DNA of 64,000 nt from Aphanomyces cochlioides (lineage: Eukaryota; Oomycota; Saprolegniomycetes; Saprolegniales; Verrucalvaceae), in assembly GCA_019828595.1 (NCBI GenBank), contig JAHQRK010000013.1:837501-901500 (forward strand). Reading direction: 5' to 3'. A program made the translations under genes and the position numbers. The notes under the pieces are model-generated. The model ran no database searches and was not told where the DNA came from. It worked only from the letters and a program-made list of their open reading frames with translations. Every line of letters begins with the position of its first letter. Within the stretch, counting starts at the first letter, position 1. Positions 52,136 to 61,990 of the stretch are shown here, one piece after another.

Positions 52136-52639
52136 GCTGCGTTGAACTGACCGATTACTTTCACCCTATGTATTTTTCCAGCGTAAGGTGTCTGCTTGAG
52201 TAACCTCTTTTGCGAGTTTGGTCGAAGACATTGTGACGGTCGCGGGGGTGGCGATGACGCACAAAATACACGAAGTTCCTGGCGTTAGGACTTCAGGGGC
52301 CGGATATCCTCGGTTGAACCAAGGACCAGCACAAGGACGGAAGTCCTCCGCGCATTTACTCGAATCAGTATTTATTTTCGGCAGCTTCGAGTTGTTTTAT
52401 GATAGAAATTCGATACACTCGAATGAAAAGTGAGCGAAACATCCACCAGGACTTTGCAGGCAATTGGAGCAAATCAAGTAAGAATTACTGAGCTCTCTAT
52501 TCGGAAGCCCTTGGTCGCTTGAGATGACTAACAAGCCAAGATTTATGGACACTTGAGTTTACAAACTTCACTGCACTCAGTTTCGAACATATCAATGACA
52601 TCAAGGCGCTATTGCGGCGTACAGGTGTAGTACTCTTTT
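52136..52639. other. Spacer with a short ankyrin-family trace
   Basis: No gene. The segment around 52385-52435 (gaaattcgatacactcgaatgaaa) is similar to 53690-53716 and to the codons for IRST near family start sites, so both are probable remnants of N-termini. Confidence 0.3.
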
Positions 52640-52997
52640 TCAGCGGCTAATTATCCATAGGATGATCGCCTCGATTCGTCCTGATATTTCTTTATCGTGT
52701 TGCTGCCAAAATGTTTAGATTCGATCAACCAATCGACGAGATATTTTTCTTCAAATGTAGCCCTCTATTGCGTACTTCACGAGGAAACTCGAGACCCACA
52801 ACTTCACACAGCCATTGTACCAATTCCAGGTTCCTCCCATGTACTGACAAGCTGATAGCGTCTTCATCAATCGCCTTAACTATGTCGATGTCTTGGCGGT
52901 AAACATTTTGTAGGGTATTCAAGTTGCCACGTCGCAATGCAGCTTTGGTAAGCTTGCTTGACCACGAAATATCAAACTGCTCCATCAAATACTCCAC
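52640..52997 (-). pseudogene. C-terminal fragment of an ankyrin-type family gene
   Basis: The minus strand gives MEYLMEQFDISWSSKLTKAA, LRRGNLNTLQNVYRQDIDIV, LELVQWLCEVVGLEFPREV, then after a frame change near 52740 YLVDWLIESKHFGSNTIKKY. These correspond to the family's LLVDRFGVPWS, PLVQWLCDVVGLEF and WLVETNRLDSKSF blocks. The N-terminus and repeats are absent. Opposite in direction to the neighbours at 51326 and 53897. Confidence 0.65.
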
Positions 52998-53052
52998 GAT
53001 TTCGTCGCAGCGGGTGTGGCTGGGGATCTCTGGGTCTTTCCGTCTGTCATAA

Positions 53053-53532
53053 ACCGTCGTAAAGGAAGAATCCTTTACAGGTCAATTTTGGGTCAGGGTC
53101 ACGGGTGCAGGTCACAGGTTCTTTCTAGGTTTTTACTGGTTTTATTCGACTTTCTGATCAGATTTTAGGTTTTTCTCATTCAAACTGCAATGGCAAAGCC
53201 TTAAACTGCGCGGACGACGTCAGACATCCGCCCAGAAAATTGCGCTCACCGCAGCGAAGCGGAGGTCGAGTGAAAAATTTTCTGCAGGCGGATGACTCGG
53301 AGGAGGGAGCCCCCAACGTGCACCAAAAAGGGGTTTCTTTATATTTTCTCTCATTGGGCAAGGCAGCAGGTAGGCCGCAAGGCCGTGCCGCCACCCTGAT
53401 GAGGCCTGCTAGGGAATGACAAAGTATGGCGCTCTAACTCTTCCTGGTGGTGGAGATATCTTCAATATTGTCATGTGACCTAATATGTGACCTGACCCGA
53501 AATTGACCTGTAAAAGACCTTACCGTCGTAAA
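53053..53532. repeat. Fold-back unit: inverted arms inside an 11-bp direct repeat
   Basis: Imperfect 28-bp inverted arms (53074-53102 tttacaggtcaatttt... and 53487-53514) enclose the SINE-like repeat. Outside them ACCGTCGTAAA occurs in direct orientation at 53053-53063 and 53522-53532. This resembles a transposon with terminal repeats and a target-site-like duplication into which the interspersed repeat inserted. Confidence 0.55.
53186..53419 (+). repeat. Interspersed repeat, long copy (SINE-like)
   Basis: Inverted relative of 31272-31423, with ~75 extra bases (about 53317-53390: AACGTGCACCAAAAAGGGG... to AGGCCGTGCC). Starts TGCAATGGCAAAGCCTTAAA and ends GGCCTGCTAGGGAATG. Two copies in 64 kb on opposite strands suggest a dispersed family. 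Confidence 0.65.
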
Positions 53533-53896
53533 AAAGAACACATTTGCTTGACTGTGTCAACATCGAATCACCGATGGTTGAAACTCTGCAGAAAGTCCGG
53601 AAGGACCTGTCATACATGCAATCTGCCAAAAGTGCAGTCGTGCCCCATAAATTTACTCGAATTGGCATCTTCAATTGAAGTTTTAGCACGATTGAAATTC
53701 GATCCACTCGAATGAAAGTCAACTCAACAAACATTTCCCCTCCATTGGCACCCATCAGGATTGTCATTCTGCCGGTGAGTTTGCACGATGTTTGTTTCAC
53801 CTTGGTCTTTTCCAAGTGGCACATCTTTGTAGTGCATTGACATTGGGCAATCTGCCATTTCTCAGCGTACAAAATGCGCCCCCGGATCTAAATTAA
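53420..53896. other. Spacer with ankyrin-family start trace
   Basis: No intact gene. The text near 53687-53716 reads IEIRSTRM in one frame, like the start MEVIRSTLV of the family, so this is probably the decayed N-terminus of the gene at 53897. Confidence 0.3.
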
Positions 53897-54879
53897 GTGA
53901 AAGAGTGGATACCCGTCCTGCAAACAAGGCTTGATGTTCATTTTGCTGAATATGGTATATCACGACTCGATCAACTGGTTCAACACCTTCCCAAAATGAA
54001 GGAAAACCTAATTCTTGCTGCCGTTGCTGCCAACAACACCACCTTACTCAATGTCCTCCATGACAAGCTGGACCTCTTGTCGTGTTCTCTGCAAAACTAC
54101 TCACATTTGCATCAATCTTCGGTAGCTTTGATGCTTTGGTCTATTTGCACGATTTGGGGCATCCCAGCTGCGATAGATTGACCATGGACATGGCAGCCAA
54201 ATGTGGACATTTGAATATTGTGAAGTTTCTTCACACCTTTCGAACAGAAGGATGCACAGCGCGAGCTATGGATGGGGCTGCTGAAAATGGGCATTTGCAC
54301 ATCCTAGAATGGCTGAGCACTCATCGAAATGAAGGATGCACCGACAATGCCATGGGTATTGCTGCATTGAATGGACACTTGCAAGTGGTCCAATGGTTCC
54401 ACAACAATGGATTTGAAAGCGGCAATTTTGCAATGATTTTCGCCATCCAAAATGACCACTTGCATATTGTGGAGTGGTTGCATTTGTACACTACAGAGTA
54501 TTGCTGCTATACGTCGATCAGTGATTCAGTTCCCACCGAGAAAGCTCTGGAACTTCTTGAATGGCTATGCGTAAACCGAAGCGACTTTGATCCTGAATAC
54601 TTGTTACTGCAGGCAATTGAAGCAAATCATGTCAGCATGATCGAGCTCTTCGTTGATCGATTTGGTCTCCCTTGGATCACAGAGATGACGAACGAAGCCA
54701 AGAGCCACGGACATTTGAATCTTATTGAATGGATTGAAGCGAAGAGTCCAGGAGTAACAGTGACGACAAACCAGACCCAAGTTCAGGAGCCTGTGACGGC
54801 GGGCGACTTGGCCATTTTACAACGTTTGTTTGAAGTGATGGGACTAGAGATGTCGCTTGAAGTCACCCCAGCAGAATAA
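53897..54879 (+). pseudogene. Ankyrin-type family gene, N-terminally decayed and frameshifted
   Basis: First frame: DVHFAEYGISRLDQLVQHLP, MKENLILAAVAANNTTLLNV, DKLDLLSC. At about 54087 two extra bases (tgttctctg versus tgttctg) shift the frame to AKLLTFASIFGSFDALVYLH, after which 265 codons are open to 54879. Ankyrin-like units: HLNIVKFLHTFRTEGCTARA, NGHLHILEWLSTHRNEGCTD, NGHLQVVQWFHNNGF, DHLHIVEWLHLY. C-terminal module: LLEWLCVNRSDFDPEY, LFVDRFGLPWITEM, LAILQRLFEVMGLEM; the last WLVETNR block is lost. Repeats are well conserved, so inactivation may be recent. Confidence 0.75.
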
Positions 54880-54994
54880 CAATGAATCTACTCGATAAAC
54901 ATCATAACATTGCAACACATATTGATGGCTGGCATGCAAATAATGGCGCTCCTCCAAACCAACCCCACTGGAGACTTGTGACCTGTATCAAACA

Positions 54995-55070
54995 ATCCGG
55001 ATAATTATCCGAACAACATGCAAGCTAACAATATTTCCGGATAAAATAAATAATTATCCGGATACGTTAT
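54995..55070. repeat. Merlin left subterminal repeats
   Basis: The 14-bp palindrome CGGATAATTATCCG at 54999-55012 and a related TTATCCGGATA at about 55054-55064. Matching sequence (TTATCCGGATAATTAACCGG) lies at the right end, 59240-59260, inside ~32-bp tandem units (59152-59250). Confidence 0.7.
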
Positions 55071-55203
55071 CAACTCCAATCGACCCCCACTGTTGCGCGC
55101 CACTGACAGAGAACCATCCATTTCATATACTTAGAAAAAGGATACCACTCCATTCTAACCCCACTAAACACAAACAATAAGGGCCATTCACTTCACAAGA
55201 CAT

Positions 55204-55219
55204 GCATTTTCAAATTTGC
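55204..55219 (+). promoter_or_regulatory. Inr/FPR-like core promoter of the Merlin transposase
   Basis: GCATTTTCAAATTTGC ends one base before ATG 55221 and differs by one base from the promoter of F-box copy 6 (13138-13153). Confidence 0.5.
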
Positions 55220-55220
55220 A

Positions 55221-56310
55221 ATGAACAGTCTGTATGACTTGTCCGATCTCTCGGACTACACGTTCGACGAGGTCATAAAGGAAACCGTCAAGAGATCACC
55301 GCTGTAGAATGGTGCATGAGAGTAAGTCCAATATGTTGATGAATCACACTCACTCCATTACTAGGTAGGACTAATTCGTAATAAAATGAGTTGTCCTAAA
55401 TGCTCCGACGAAATGCACCTCAGCAAGACCCGGATGCGATGGCGCTGCCATCGAGCGGGTTGCGAAACCGAGCGTGGCCTCAGAAGCAGCTCATTTTTTG
55501 CTAAGTCGAGCATACCTATTGCTCGACTTGTCAGGATCCTGTATTACTGGGCAACATTGAAGTCATCACAAGCAATGTGTGATGACTTTAACATATCCCA
55601 AACGACCGTGAGTACATGGTGCAAGAAATGCCGCCAAATCTGCTCCGACGAAATGTGTGCATGCACTGTCAAGGTACCTCTGAAATATGATATTCTATAA
55701 ATTCTCACAATTTATTAGATTGGAGGGGTTGGCTCAATCGTTGAGATCGACGAAACCTCGCTCAAGAAAAAGTCGAAGTATGGCCGCGGTACCCAGCACG
55801 AAGACCGCTGGCTGTTTGGCGGTGCCGACCGCAGAACGAAGAAGTGGTTCGGTGTCCTCACGGGCACCGATCGAACGAAGAACACCCTCCTTCCGATTAT
55901 TGCCAAGCACATTGAGAAAGGTATGTGAAACATCCATATTTACACTAATTTATACTCCCTAGGCACACTAATTATGTCTGACAAGTTTGCGTCGTATGTC
56001 TGGGAACGAGAGACATACTTTGGCGAACAATGCCAGTCTAGCCCACATGAGCTATACGCACATGTGGGTGAATCATTCTACGAATTTCGTGAACCCTCTC
56101 AATGGTGCCCACACACAGTCAATTGAAGGTGTGTGGGAAGTACGCGTGAAGCAGTACTTGAAGGCCATGAGAGGAGTTCAAACTGACGACTTGCAATCCT
56201 ACCTGGATCAGTTCATGTGGCGCAGCTGGTACTATGAGAGGAGTTCAAACTGACGACTTGCAATCCTACCTGGATCAGTTCATGTGGCGCAGCTGGTACT
56301 TCCCTGAAAA
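55221..56310 (+). pseudogene. Merlin transposase (IS1595/ISXO2-like fold), three introns, frameshifted
   Basis: From ATG 55221 (MNSLYDLSDLSDYTFDEVIK) a one-base shift near 55298 leads to AVEWCMR. Introns 55322-55364, 55674-55718 and 55921-55962 (43, 45, 42 bp) have GT-AG ends and keep frame. Zinc domain: CPKCSDEMHL ... CHRAGC. Helix-turn-helix: AMCDDFNISQTTVSTWCKK. Catalytic domain: VEIDETSLKKKSKYGRG (first Asp), WLFGGADRRTKKWFGVLTG, GTLIMSDKFASYV (second Asp), VNHSTNFVNPLNGAHTQSIE with the third acidic residue. A frameshift near 56045 separates the last two blocks. A 67-bp tandem duplication follows in the C-terminus. IS1595-type DDE enzymes cut and paste DNA. Confidence 0.8.
56167..56300 (+). 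repeat. Tandem duplication of 67 bp in the Merlin gene
   Basis: ATGAGAGGAGTTCAAACTGA... runs 56167-56233 and repeats exactly at 56234-56300. Because 67 is not a multiple of three it also shifts the frame. Confidence 0.92.
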
Positions 56311-56487
56311 CGCAACAGGTAGTATGTATTTTAAAGGTTTAGTGTTAGCTATTCGTAAAACCTACATCTAACTTGAGACCACTATTAGTGGTCCTCAAGT
56401 AAAGGTTATAGGACTGATTGAAGGTTCAGATTGCTGGCTGATTTCAGCCAATAGTAAACATTCTTCATCCATCAGCCGCACCCACAT

Positions 56488-57864
56488 GTGACACCCACTT
56501 TTATTCAAGTTCAGTTGTCTTTGATGATTCGACTTCGACATTGTCGTCGAGCTGACTGCAGATTAGAGTTCATGCCAAAAGAGAGTGACAGGGCCGTGAT
56601 ACTGAAGTGTTTGGACAGGATGCTTCGTGAGCGACTAAGCTATCGCTCGTGGAGGGCAGCGCATGGCATAGACGACTGCAACCAAGACAAATTGGACGTC
56701 AAAGTCCATCGACTCATCGAAATGGTCATGATGAGACGTTACTTGTATCCCAGATGCCGACCGATGTCTCAAAGCCCTACAACCTTCGATTCCTTGCTGC
56801 ATGGACAATCCGACAGGGACTTCAAAAACGACTTTCGTTTGGAGAGACCAATGTTTTGGGAGCTACATGACTGGTTACAATCAACGGCCAATTATGCAAC
56901 AAGCAATTGCAAACTCGAGTATGAAATGATGGTTTGTCTGTATCGAATGGGTTTTAGTGGCAATGGCGCAAGCTACCAAAAGATTGCAAAATACTTCAAA
57001 ATTGGAATTGGCTCCATAGAGACGTATTCAGCGAGATGCATCGAAGCCATTTTGCAATTGAAATCTGATGCAATCGCTTGGCCATGTGAATCAGAAAGAA
57101 AACAAATCAGCGACAGGATCACTACACTTCCAAAATGTGTAGGTTTTGTTGATGGAACATTGTTCCCGCTTGAGTCAAAGCCATTGCACCATGGAGAAGA
57201 CTATTATACCCGCAAAAGCAGCTACGCTATAAATGGAACTAGTAGAAATATGACTTCACGATATGAACAAGTCATAGGACTCATTGTTTGCGACGACATG
57301 CGACGCATTCGCTATCTTAATGTTGGATTTCCTGGATCCAGCCATGTTCAACGAGTCCTGCTCAATTGTGCATTCTACAAAAGCATCGAGTCGCATTTTT
57401 CTGGCGATGAATATCTTGTTGGTGATTCTGCCTTTTCTCCACTCGTTCGCATCGTCCCTTGTTTCAAGAAACTACCCAACAGACAATTGACGGAGGAACA
57501 GTCGCAGTTTAACAGGAAGGTTGCATCAAAGCGAATTATAGTGGAGCATTGCATTGGAATGTTAAAAGGTATGCTCAATCTAAACTAACCATAACGTAAA
57601 GCGTAAGGTCGTTTTCAATGTCTGAAAGGCATTCGATACTTTCTCGATGGAAAGCCTGCCATGAAAACAATTCTTTGCTTAATCATGGCATGTGTGATTA
57701 TGCACAACGTTTGCATTGACGATGAAGTCGATGATGAATGGGTTGATAGTGATGAAACGAGTGATGATGAGGTCGATAACAATACGCAAGGAGTTCACGA
57801 GCCACGAGTGCCCATTGTTTCTGGGATTGCACGAAGAAACACGTTGATGAGAACGATTCTTTAA
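56488..57864 (+). CDS. PIF/Harbinger transposase (DDE_4), one 39-bp intron
   Basis: Exons 56488-57568 and 57608-57864 (445 codons; intron GTATGC...GTAAG). Harbinger nucleases cut DNA at both ends together with a Myb-like partner. Visible: a helical N-terminus (LKCLDRMLRERLSYRSWRAA), the domain entry RPMFWELHDWLQSTANY, a helix-turn-helix (GNGASYQKIAKYFKIGIGSI), catalytic Asp in VGFVDGTLFPLE, YEQVIGLIVCDDMRRIRYLN, second Asp in YLVGDSAFSPL, and Glu in RIIVEHCIGMLKGRF spanning the splice. A C-terminal CVIMHNVCIDDE and acidic tail complete the family pattern. All motifs are intact, so the enzyme may be functional. Convergent with its probable partner at 57910-58818. Confidence 0.88.
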
Positions 57865-57909
57865 TGTATGAGGGGTCAAAAAATTAACACAGTGAACAAT
57901 TGTATTTAT

Positions 57910-58818
57910 CTAACCACTTAATGGCAAAGCCGCATCTACATCAGCTCGTGGTATACCTGCATCTAGGAGGCGCTGTCTTGAGAGCAGCTTTTCCGTTACA
58001 GTTTCAATGTCTTTCAAGCTCACGTTTCGTTGTAGAAGACGGCACTCGAGATCATTTTTGTTTTTGTCCATGTGTAAGCGTTCTTCTTCGATACGCAGTC
58101 TGCTTGATTCAATTTCAAGCCGACCTTTTTCCACATCGCTCGGGTCATTGAGGAGAGACTTCAGGCCGCCAAACAACTTTTTGGACCGCCCTCGATTATT
58201 TGTCGACGTGGCAAGCAATTTTCGTTTCTCTGGTCTCGTTTTTTCGGCTTCTTGGCCATGCCCAGATTCATCCAACGCAAATGAATCGCCATCGTCGTCG
58301 TATGGTTGGTCAACTGAGACTTCGGTTTCGACGGCATCGATTCTCAAAGACGATTCATCCATTGTGTCTGAAATGAGAAGTGGTCTAGAGCTTGGTCGGT
58401 CTCGCATTACATTGTCTAAAAGATTAAAGTTCCGACATAATTTGAGGACATACAAGTTCACTGTAGTTATACCATCTAGCGCATCGCTGTCGAGAATACC
58501 TTGACCAGTGTTTGCTTTCCAGTCAATAGCAGTACGATAACTGCGCTCCAAATCACCGATTTTGGTTCTGATGTCTTGATTTGACCGATGCATGATACCA
58601 TTGGCTTTCAAGATTGAGTTTATTTCAGTGCACAGAGCCTCCTTGGTCACACCATGCTGAGTGTCTCCCTTCCATCTATGGTAATTTGGCAGCTGGCACA
58701 GCCAGTCCAACAACAAATCAAGCGAGCTTTTGCCAGGAAGACCGTTCGTTGCGACACCATCGGCATCCCACGCCACTCTTGTTCGCCGTGGGGCGCTTGC
58801 AGTCCCTGTTGGAGCCAT
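57910..58818 (-). CDS. Myb/SANT-like Harbinger partner protein
   Basis: Intact 302-codon frame from ATG 58818. Residues ~27-105 form a Myb/SANT-trihelix-like domain: LDLLLDWLCQLPNYHRWKGD, VTKEALCTEINSILKANGIM, IRTKIGDLERSYRTAIDW. Then an acidic middle (DQPYDDDGDSFALDESG), a basic KKLFGG region and a long charged coiled coil (RLEIESSRLRIEEERLHMDK, SLKDIETVTEKLLSRQRLL). In PIF/Harbinger elements such proteins bind the transposon ends and bring the transposase to the nucleus. Its 3' end faces that of the transposase, 45 bp apart. Confidence 0.8.
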   Translation of the reverse strand: MAPTGTASAPRRTRVAWDADGVATNGLPGKSSLDLLLDWLCQLPNYHRWKGDTQHGVTKEALCTEINSILKANGIMHRSNQDIRTKIGDLERSYRTAIDWKANTGQGILDSDALDGITTVNLYVLKLCRNFNLLDNVMRDRPSSRPLLISDTMDESSLRIDAVETEVSVDQPYDDDGDSFALDESGHGQEAEKTRPEKRKLLATSTNNRGRSKKLFGGLKSLLNDPSDVEKGRLEIESSRLRIEEERLHMDKNKNDLECRLLQRNVSLKDIETVTEKLLSRQRLLDAGIPRADVDAALPLSG

Positions 58819-59037
58819 GGCAAGTCCGTCCAGTCAATTTTTGAATGCCGTTCGCTCAATGCGACGTCTTCCTCTCATTTTTTGTATTGATTTAAAGAGA
58901 ACCTTTAAGCTTTACAGGAGCCAGTTTCTTTCAGCACCAAGTTTGATGCCGGACGGACCTGGCTCCTTTGGTGCTTGAAGACTCACTTTGAAGGTTCTAT
59001 TTTACCCAATGAGAATGGATAACTTGAACCTTTAAGC

Positions 59038-59108
59038 AAGAGAACCTATACATGAGGACCACTATTAGTGGTCCTCAAGTATAGTGGTCCTCAAGTATAG
59101 GTTCTCTT
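59038..59108. repeat. 27-bp inverted repeat with 17-base spacer
   Basis: Arms 59038-59064 and 59082-59108 (AAGAGAACCTATACATGAGG... and complement, one mismatch). The spacer repeats part of the arm (TTAGTGGTCCTCAAGTA). It forms the right end of the Harbinger region and may be a small MITE or rearranged Harbinger terminus. Confidence 0.8.
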
Positions 59109-59318
59109 ACATGACAGTTTTCGTTGCATTCAATTTCAGTTTGTTCTGTGGATATCCATGGAAACATCCCTGTGAATATCCGGAAATCCATGGAAACTTC
59201 CTTATTACTATCCGGACATCCGTGGGAACTTCTCTATTGTTATCCGGATAATTAACCGGATAACTACAATTGTATTGTACACTCCAGTGGGGTTGGTTTG
59301 GAGGAGCGCCCAAATAAT

Positions 59319-59771
59319 AGCCAGGACAAGTGATTGATTGATCCTGTTACTGTATACAGGTCGAGTCTTGTCGTCTAGCTCTTTGGAAGACTTTCCATCA
59401 GGAAAAGGCACACTCTAACATTTGTGAAGAGAATCATGTCATTACACTCAAGACATTGGCCTGGAACAAGATGCTTTCAGCGTGAAGAATCGTGGACCCA
59501 CAATACATCAACAGTGCAGTGCCAACGGATAAAGTGTTCACGTCGGTCATGCTTGATGCTTGTATATGTTGCCAATGCATCGCAATCTTTCGCGCATGTA
59601 CAAATGCTCGCCTTGCCTTTGAGAGCAGACGAAAGCTTCTCACGGACCTCTAGCATGGAAATCATAATATGATTGAATGAAGATTATGGCCGTGGTTGGG
59701 ATTTAGGAGGTATGATGTTTCAATTATTCCAAATGGCGATCGGTCTTATGGAGATCTGTTCTGTAACGACA
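59319..59771. other. Probable remnant of the 5' LTR of gypsy element 2
   Basis: No gene. The stretch ends CTGTAACGACA just before a good primer-binding site, as an LTR end would. Its start is not identified because no second LTR is in the window. Confidence 0.35.
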
Positions 59772-59780
59772 CCCGATCTC

Positions 59781-59794
59781 TGGTGTCAGATACC
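59781..59794 (+). other. Primer-binding site of gypsy element 2
   Basis: TGGTGTCAGATACC resembles the TGGTATCAGAGC site complementary to initiator-Met tRNA that many LTR retrotransposons use. Confidence 0.55.
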
Positions 59795-59796
59795 TG

Positions 59797-61990
59797 ATGT
59801 TTGTTGGTGATGTGGACTGTGTATTACGTTTGGAAGGTTTGCGTGATTGGTTATCTGAAGAAATGTATGGAGAAGAGTCTGGTTCGAAGTCGGACTCCTC
59901 GACTTATCAAGTTTCAAAGGTTTTCGTTGATCAAGGATCGCTAAGGCTCAAGTTGAAGATCAAGCCCAAGCTCGGAGACTTTAGTTGCAGCAGGAAGAAG
60001 TCTAAAGCTAATGAATCACTTTTGAATTCTCTAGTCACTCAGTAGTGCCTGCGGACGCGCGACAACACTACATTTGGTAGCACTGGGGGAGATCGATGGA
60101 CCCTGTAACTCAAGAAAGCAATGGGCGGCCCGAGAGGCTGAAATCATCTCGAAGACGAGAGAAGCGTTGCGGGAAGAACTGCGCCGTGAAATGGAATTGG
60201 AGCTTGATATGTGATTGCAAGAAGAGCGTGATCGGAAGGAAGACACGCAAGAAGAAGATCAAGACATGGAGGAAGACCATGTGAGTCGAGATCAAATTGG
60301 AGCGATTTTGACGAATCAAAATCAGTTGATTACTCTCATGGTGGAGAAGCAGTCTCATGGACCTTCGGAATTGAAGGTCGAAGGAATCAACATGCCTCAG
60401 TACAAGGGACTGGTTGGCGAGAATTTGGATGCATTGATGTGGAATGCGAAAGTGTTTTTTGCGGCGAAGAATTTGGATTGGCAATCACCTGCTAATCAAA
60501 GGCGCTGCATGGCTATGATTGTTGCGAGTCTGCGCGGTGTTGCGGGCTCATGGTATCAAGATTACGTCACGCGGACCAATCAACCTCCGCATGACTTGGA
60601 TGAATTGGAAATGATATTACGTGCTGAATTCGTACCTCCTGATTTACAAGAACGCCTGCGAGATGCTCTGTCTGCTTTGAATCAGAAGTCTTGCTCTTCA
60701 TTGGAGGAGTACATCAGCCGTTATCGAGAAATTATGGTTCAAGTGCGTGATATGTCAGAGCTAGACAAGGTTACTTGGTTCAACCGTGGTTTGCGCTCTA
60801 AAACCAAGGTTGAAGTCAACTATCGTCGTTGCAATACGTTGTCTCAAGCTATGTCTGTTGCGCTGGAGTATGAGCGTACTCACTTTCATGGTGGTGAAGA
60901 TCGCGATCGTGAACGTCCCCAGCATGCAACGCACAAGACAAACTATGTGCAGCAAAGTCCCAACATGCAGAGACAACAGCAGTCTCAACCGAGCCAAAGT
61001 CAATATTTCAATGACGTGGCGAAGGTCAATCGACTCTGTTACAACTGTCATTCGTTGTCGCACAATGCTAGCTCATGCATGGAACCAAAGCGTCGAGCAT
61101 CTGAAAGACCCAAGTATTTTAGAAGCCAACGTCAAGCTGCATCTGGACGCCAACGTGGAGTTGGACCCCAAAGAGGAGGCGTACCCCAGAGGACTTTGAC
61201 TGCAGCAGTGACTCAAGGCGTCTCTGAAGAGGTCGAGATGTTTTCTACCTACACGACCTCAAGCCTCAAGGTTGCTTCGACGACGTCTCAAGAAAACCAG
61301 TTGTTCATCATCAATGGTCAAATCAACGGCAAGTGTGTTCGGTTGCTTTTGGATAGTGGAGCTGACCACAATATCTTGCGTCGTGGCCTTGGATCGAACG
61401 TCGTGGGATCAAGCCCAATCGTTATGGAAGACTTTTCGGGCGCAGCATCTCCAGTCATTGACGTTCAAGAAGTTCGTGAAGACGTACGCATTGACAGCCT
61501 GTTTCACTTCCCTGACACTCTGTTTACCGAGTGGGAATTGTCGGCGAGAGACTATGGTGGAATCCTCGGCAAGCCTTGGTTTTGCAAGTGGAATTCTACC
61601 ATTGACTGGCGTCGGCATCTACTCAAGGCAGTGGACCCCTCAGGTGATGACAATTGCATGAAGTCGCAGCGAATTTCCGTCTGCTTTCGTGAAATCAAGG
61701 TTGGAAGTACCGTCCACCTCCTTGCGAAGGCATCTAACTCCTCAGATAAGAAACCGATACCTACTGAGTTGTCTGTTTTACTCGAGGAATTCGCCGATGT
61801 GTTTCCTGAGACTCTACCTGAAGGCTTACCACCGTCACGTGCCGTGGATTTTGACGTCATCATGAAGTCGGACGCTAAGCCTCAAGCTCACCCTGCAGCC
61901 TTTCGACTATCCCACATGGAGCAGAAACTGTTGGATAAATTTGTGGACAACATCATGGAGAAAGGATGGGTCCAAGTCAGCAGCAGCCCA
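59797..61990 (+). pseudogene. Gypsy 2 gag and protease
   Basis: A short first frame (59797-60045; LRLKLKIKPKLGDFSC) ends in TAG. Gag then runs in another frame with an in-frame TGA at 60210-60212 before a clean 592-codon stretch: acidic coiled coil (QEERDRKEDTQEEDQDMEED), capsid-like NMPQYKGLVGENLDALMWNA, ASLRGVAGSWYQDYVTRTN, SLEEYISRYREIMVQVRDMS, one zinc knuckle CYNCHSLSHNASSC, Arg/Gln-rich linker and aspartic protease RLLLDSGADHNILRRGLG (D-S-G). It ends entering RT (KFVDNIMEKGWVQVSSSP), where a missing base at about 61990 turns a Trp codon into TGA. Confidence 0.82.

Larger units (their letters stand above)
56356..59108. mobile_element. PIF/Harbinger element nested in Merlin (ends approximate)
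   Basis: Contains the two-gene set typical of PIF/Harbinger: DDE transposase (56488-57864) and Myb/SANT-like protein (57910-58818) in convergent orientation. Both ends carry GACCACTATTAGTGGTCCTC with ACCTA nearby (left 56356-56400, right 59041-59108), but the ends are partly rearranged, so exact boundaries and the 3-bp target duplication could not be fixed. Confidence 0.65.
54946..59310. mobile_element. Merlin (IS1016-like) DNA transposon with nested PIF/Harbinger
   Basis: Perfect 29-bp terminal inverted repeats (54946-54974 and 59282-59310, starting GGCGCTCCTCCAAACCAACC). 8-bp target duplication CAAATAAT on both sides (54938-54945, 59311-59318), as known for Merlin (8-9 bp). Inside lie a Merlin transposase (55221-56310) with Inr-like promoter, subterminal ATCCGGATAATTA-type repeats at both ends, and a PIF/Harbinger element from about 56356 to 59108. 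The Merlin transposase is frameshifted, while the nested Harbinger genes are intact. Confidence 0.85.
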
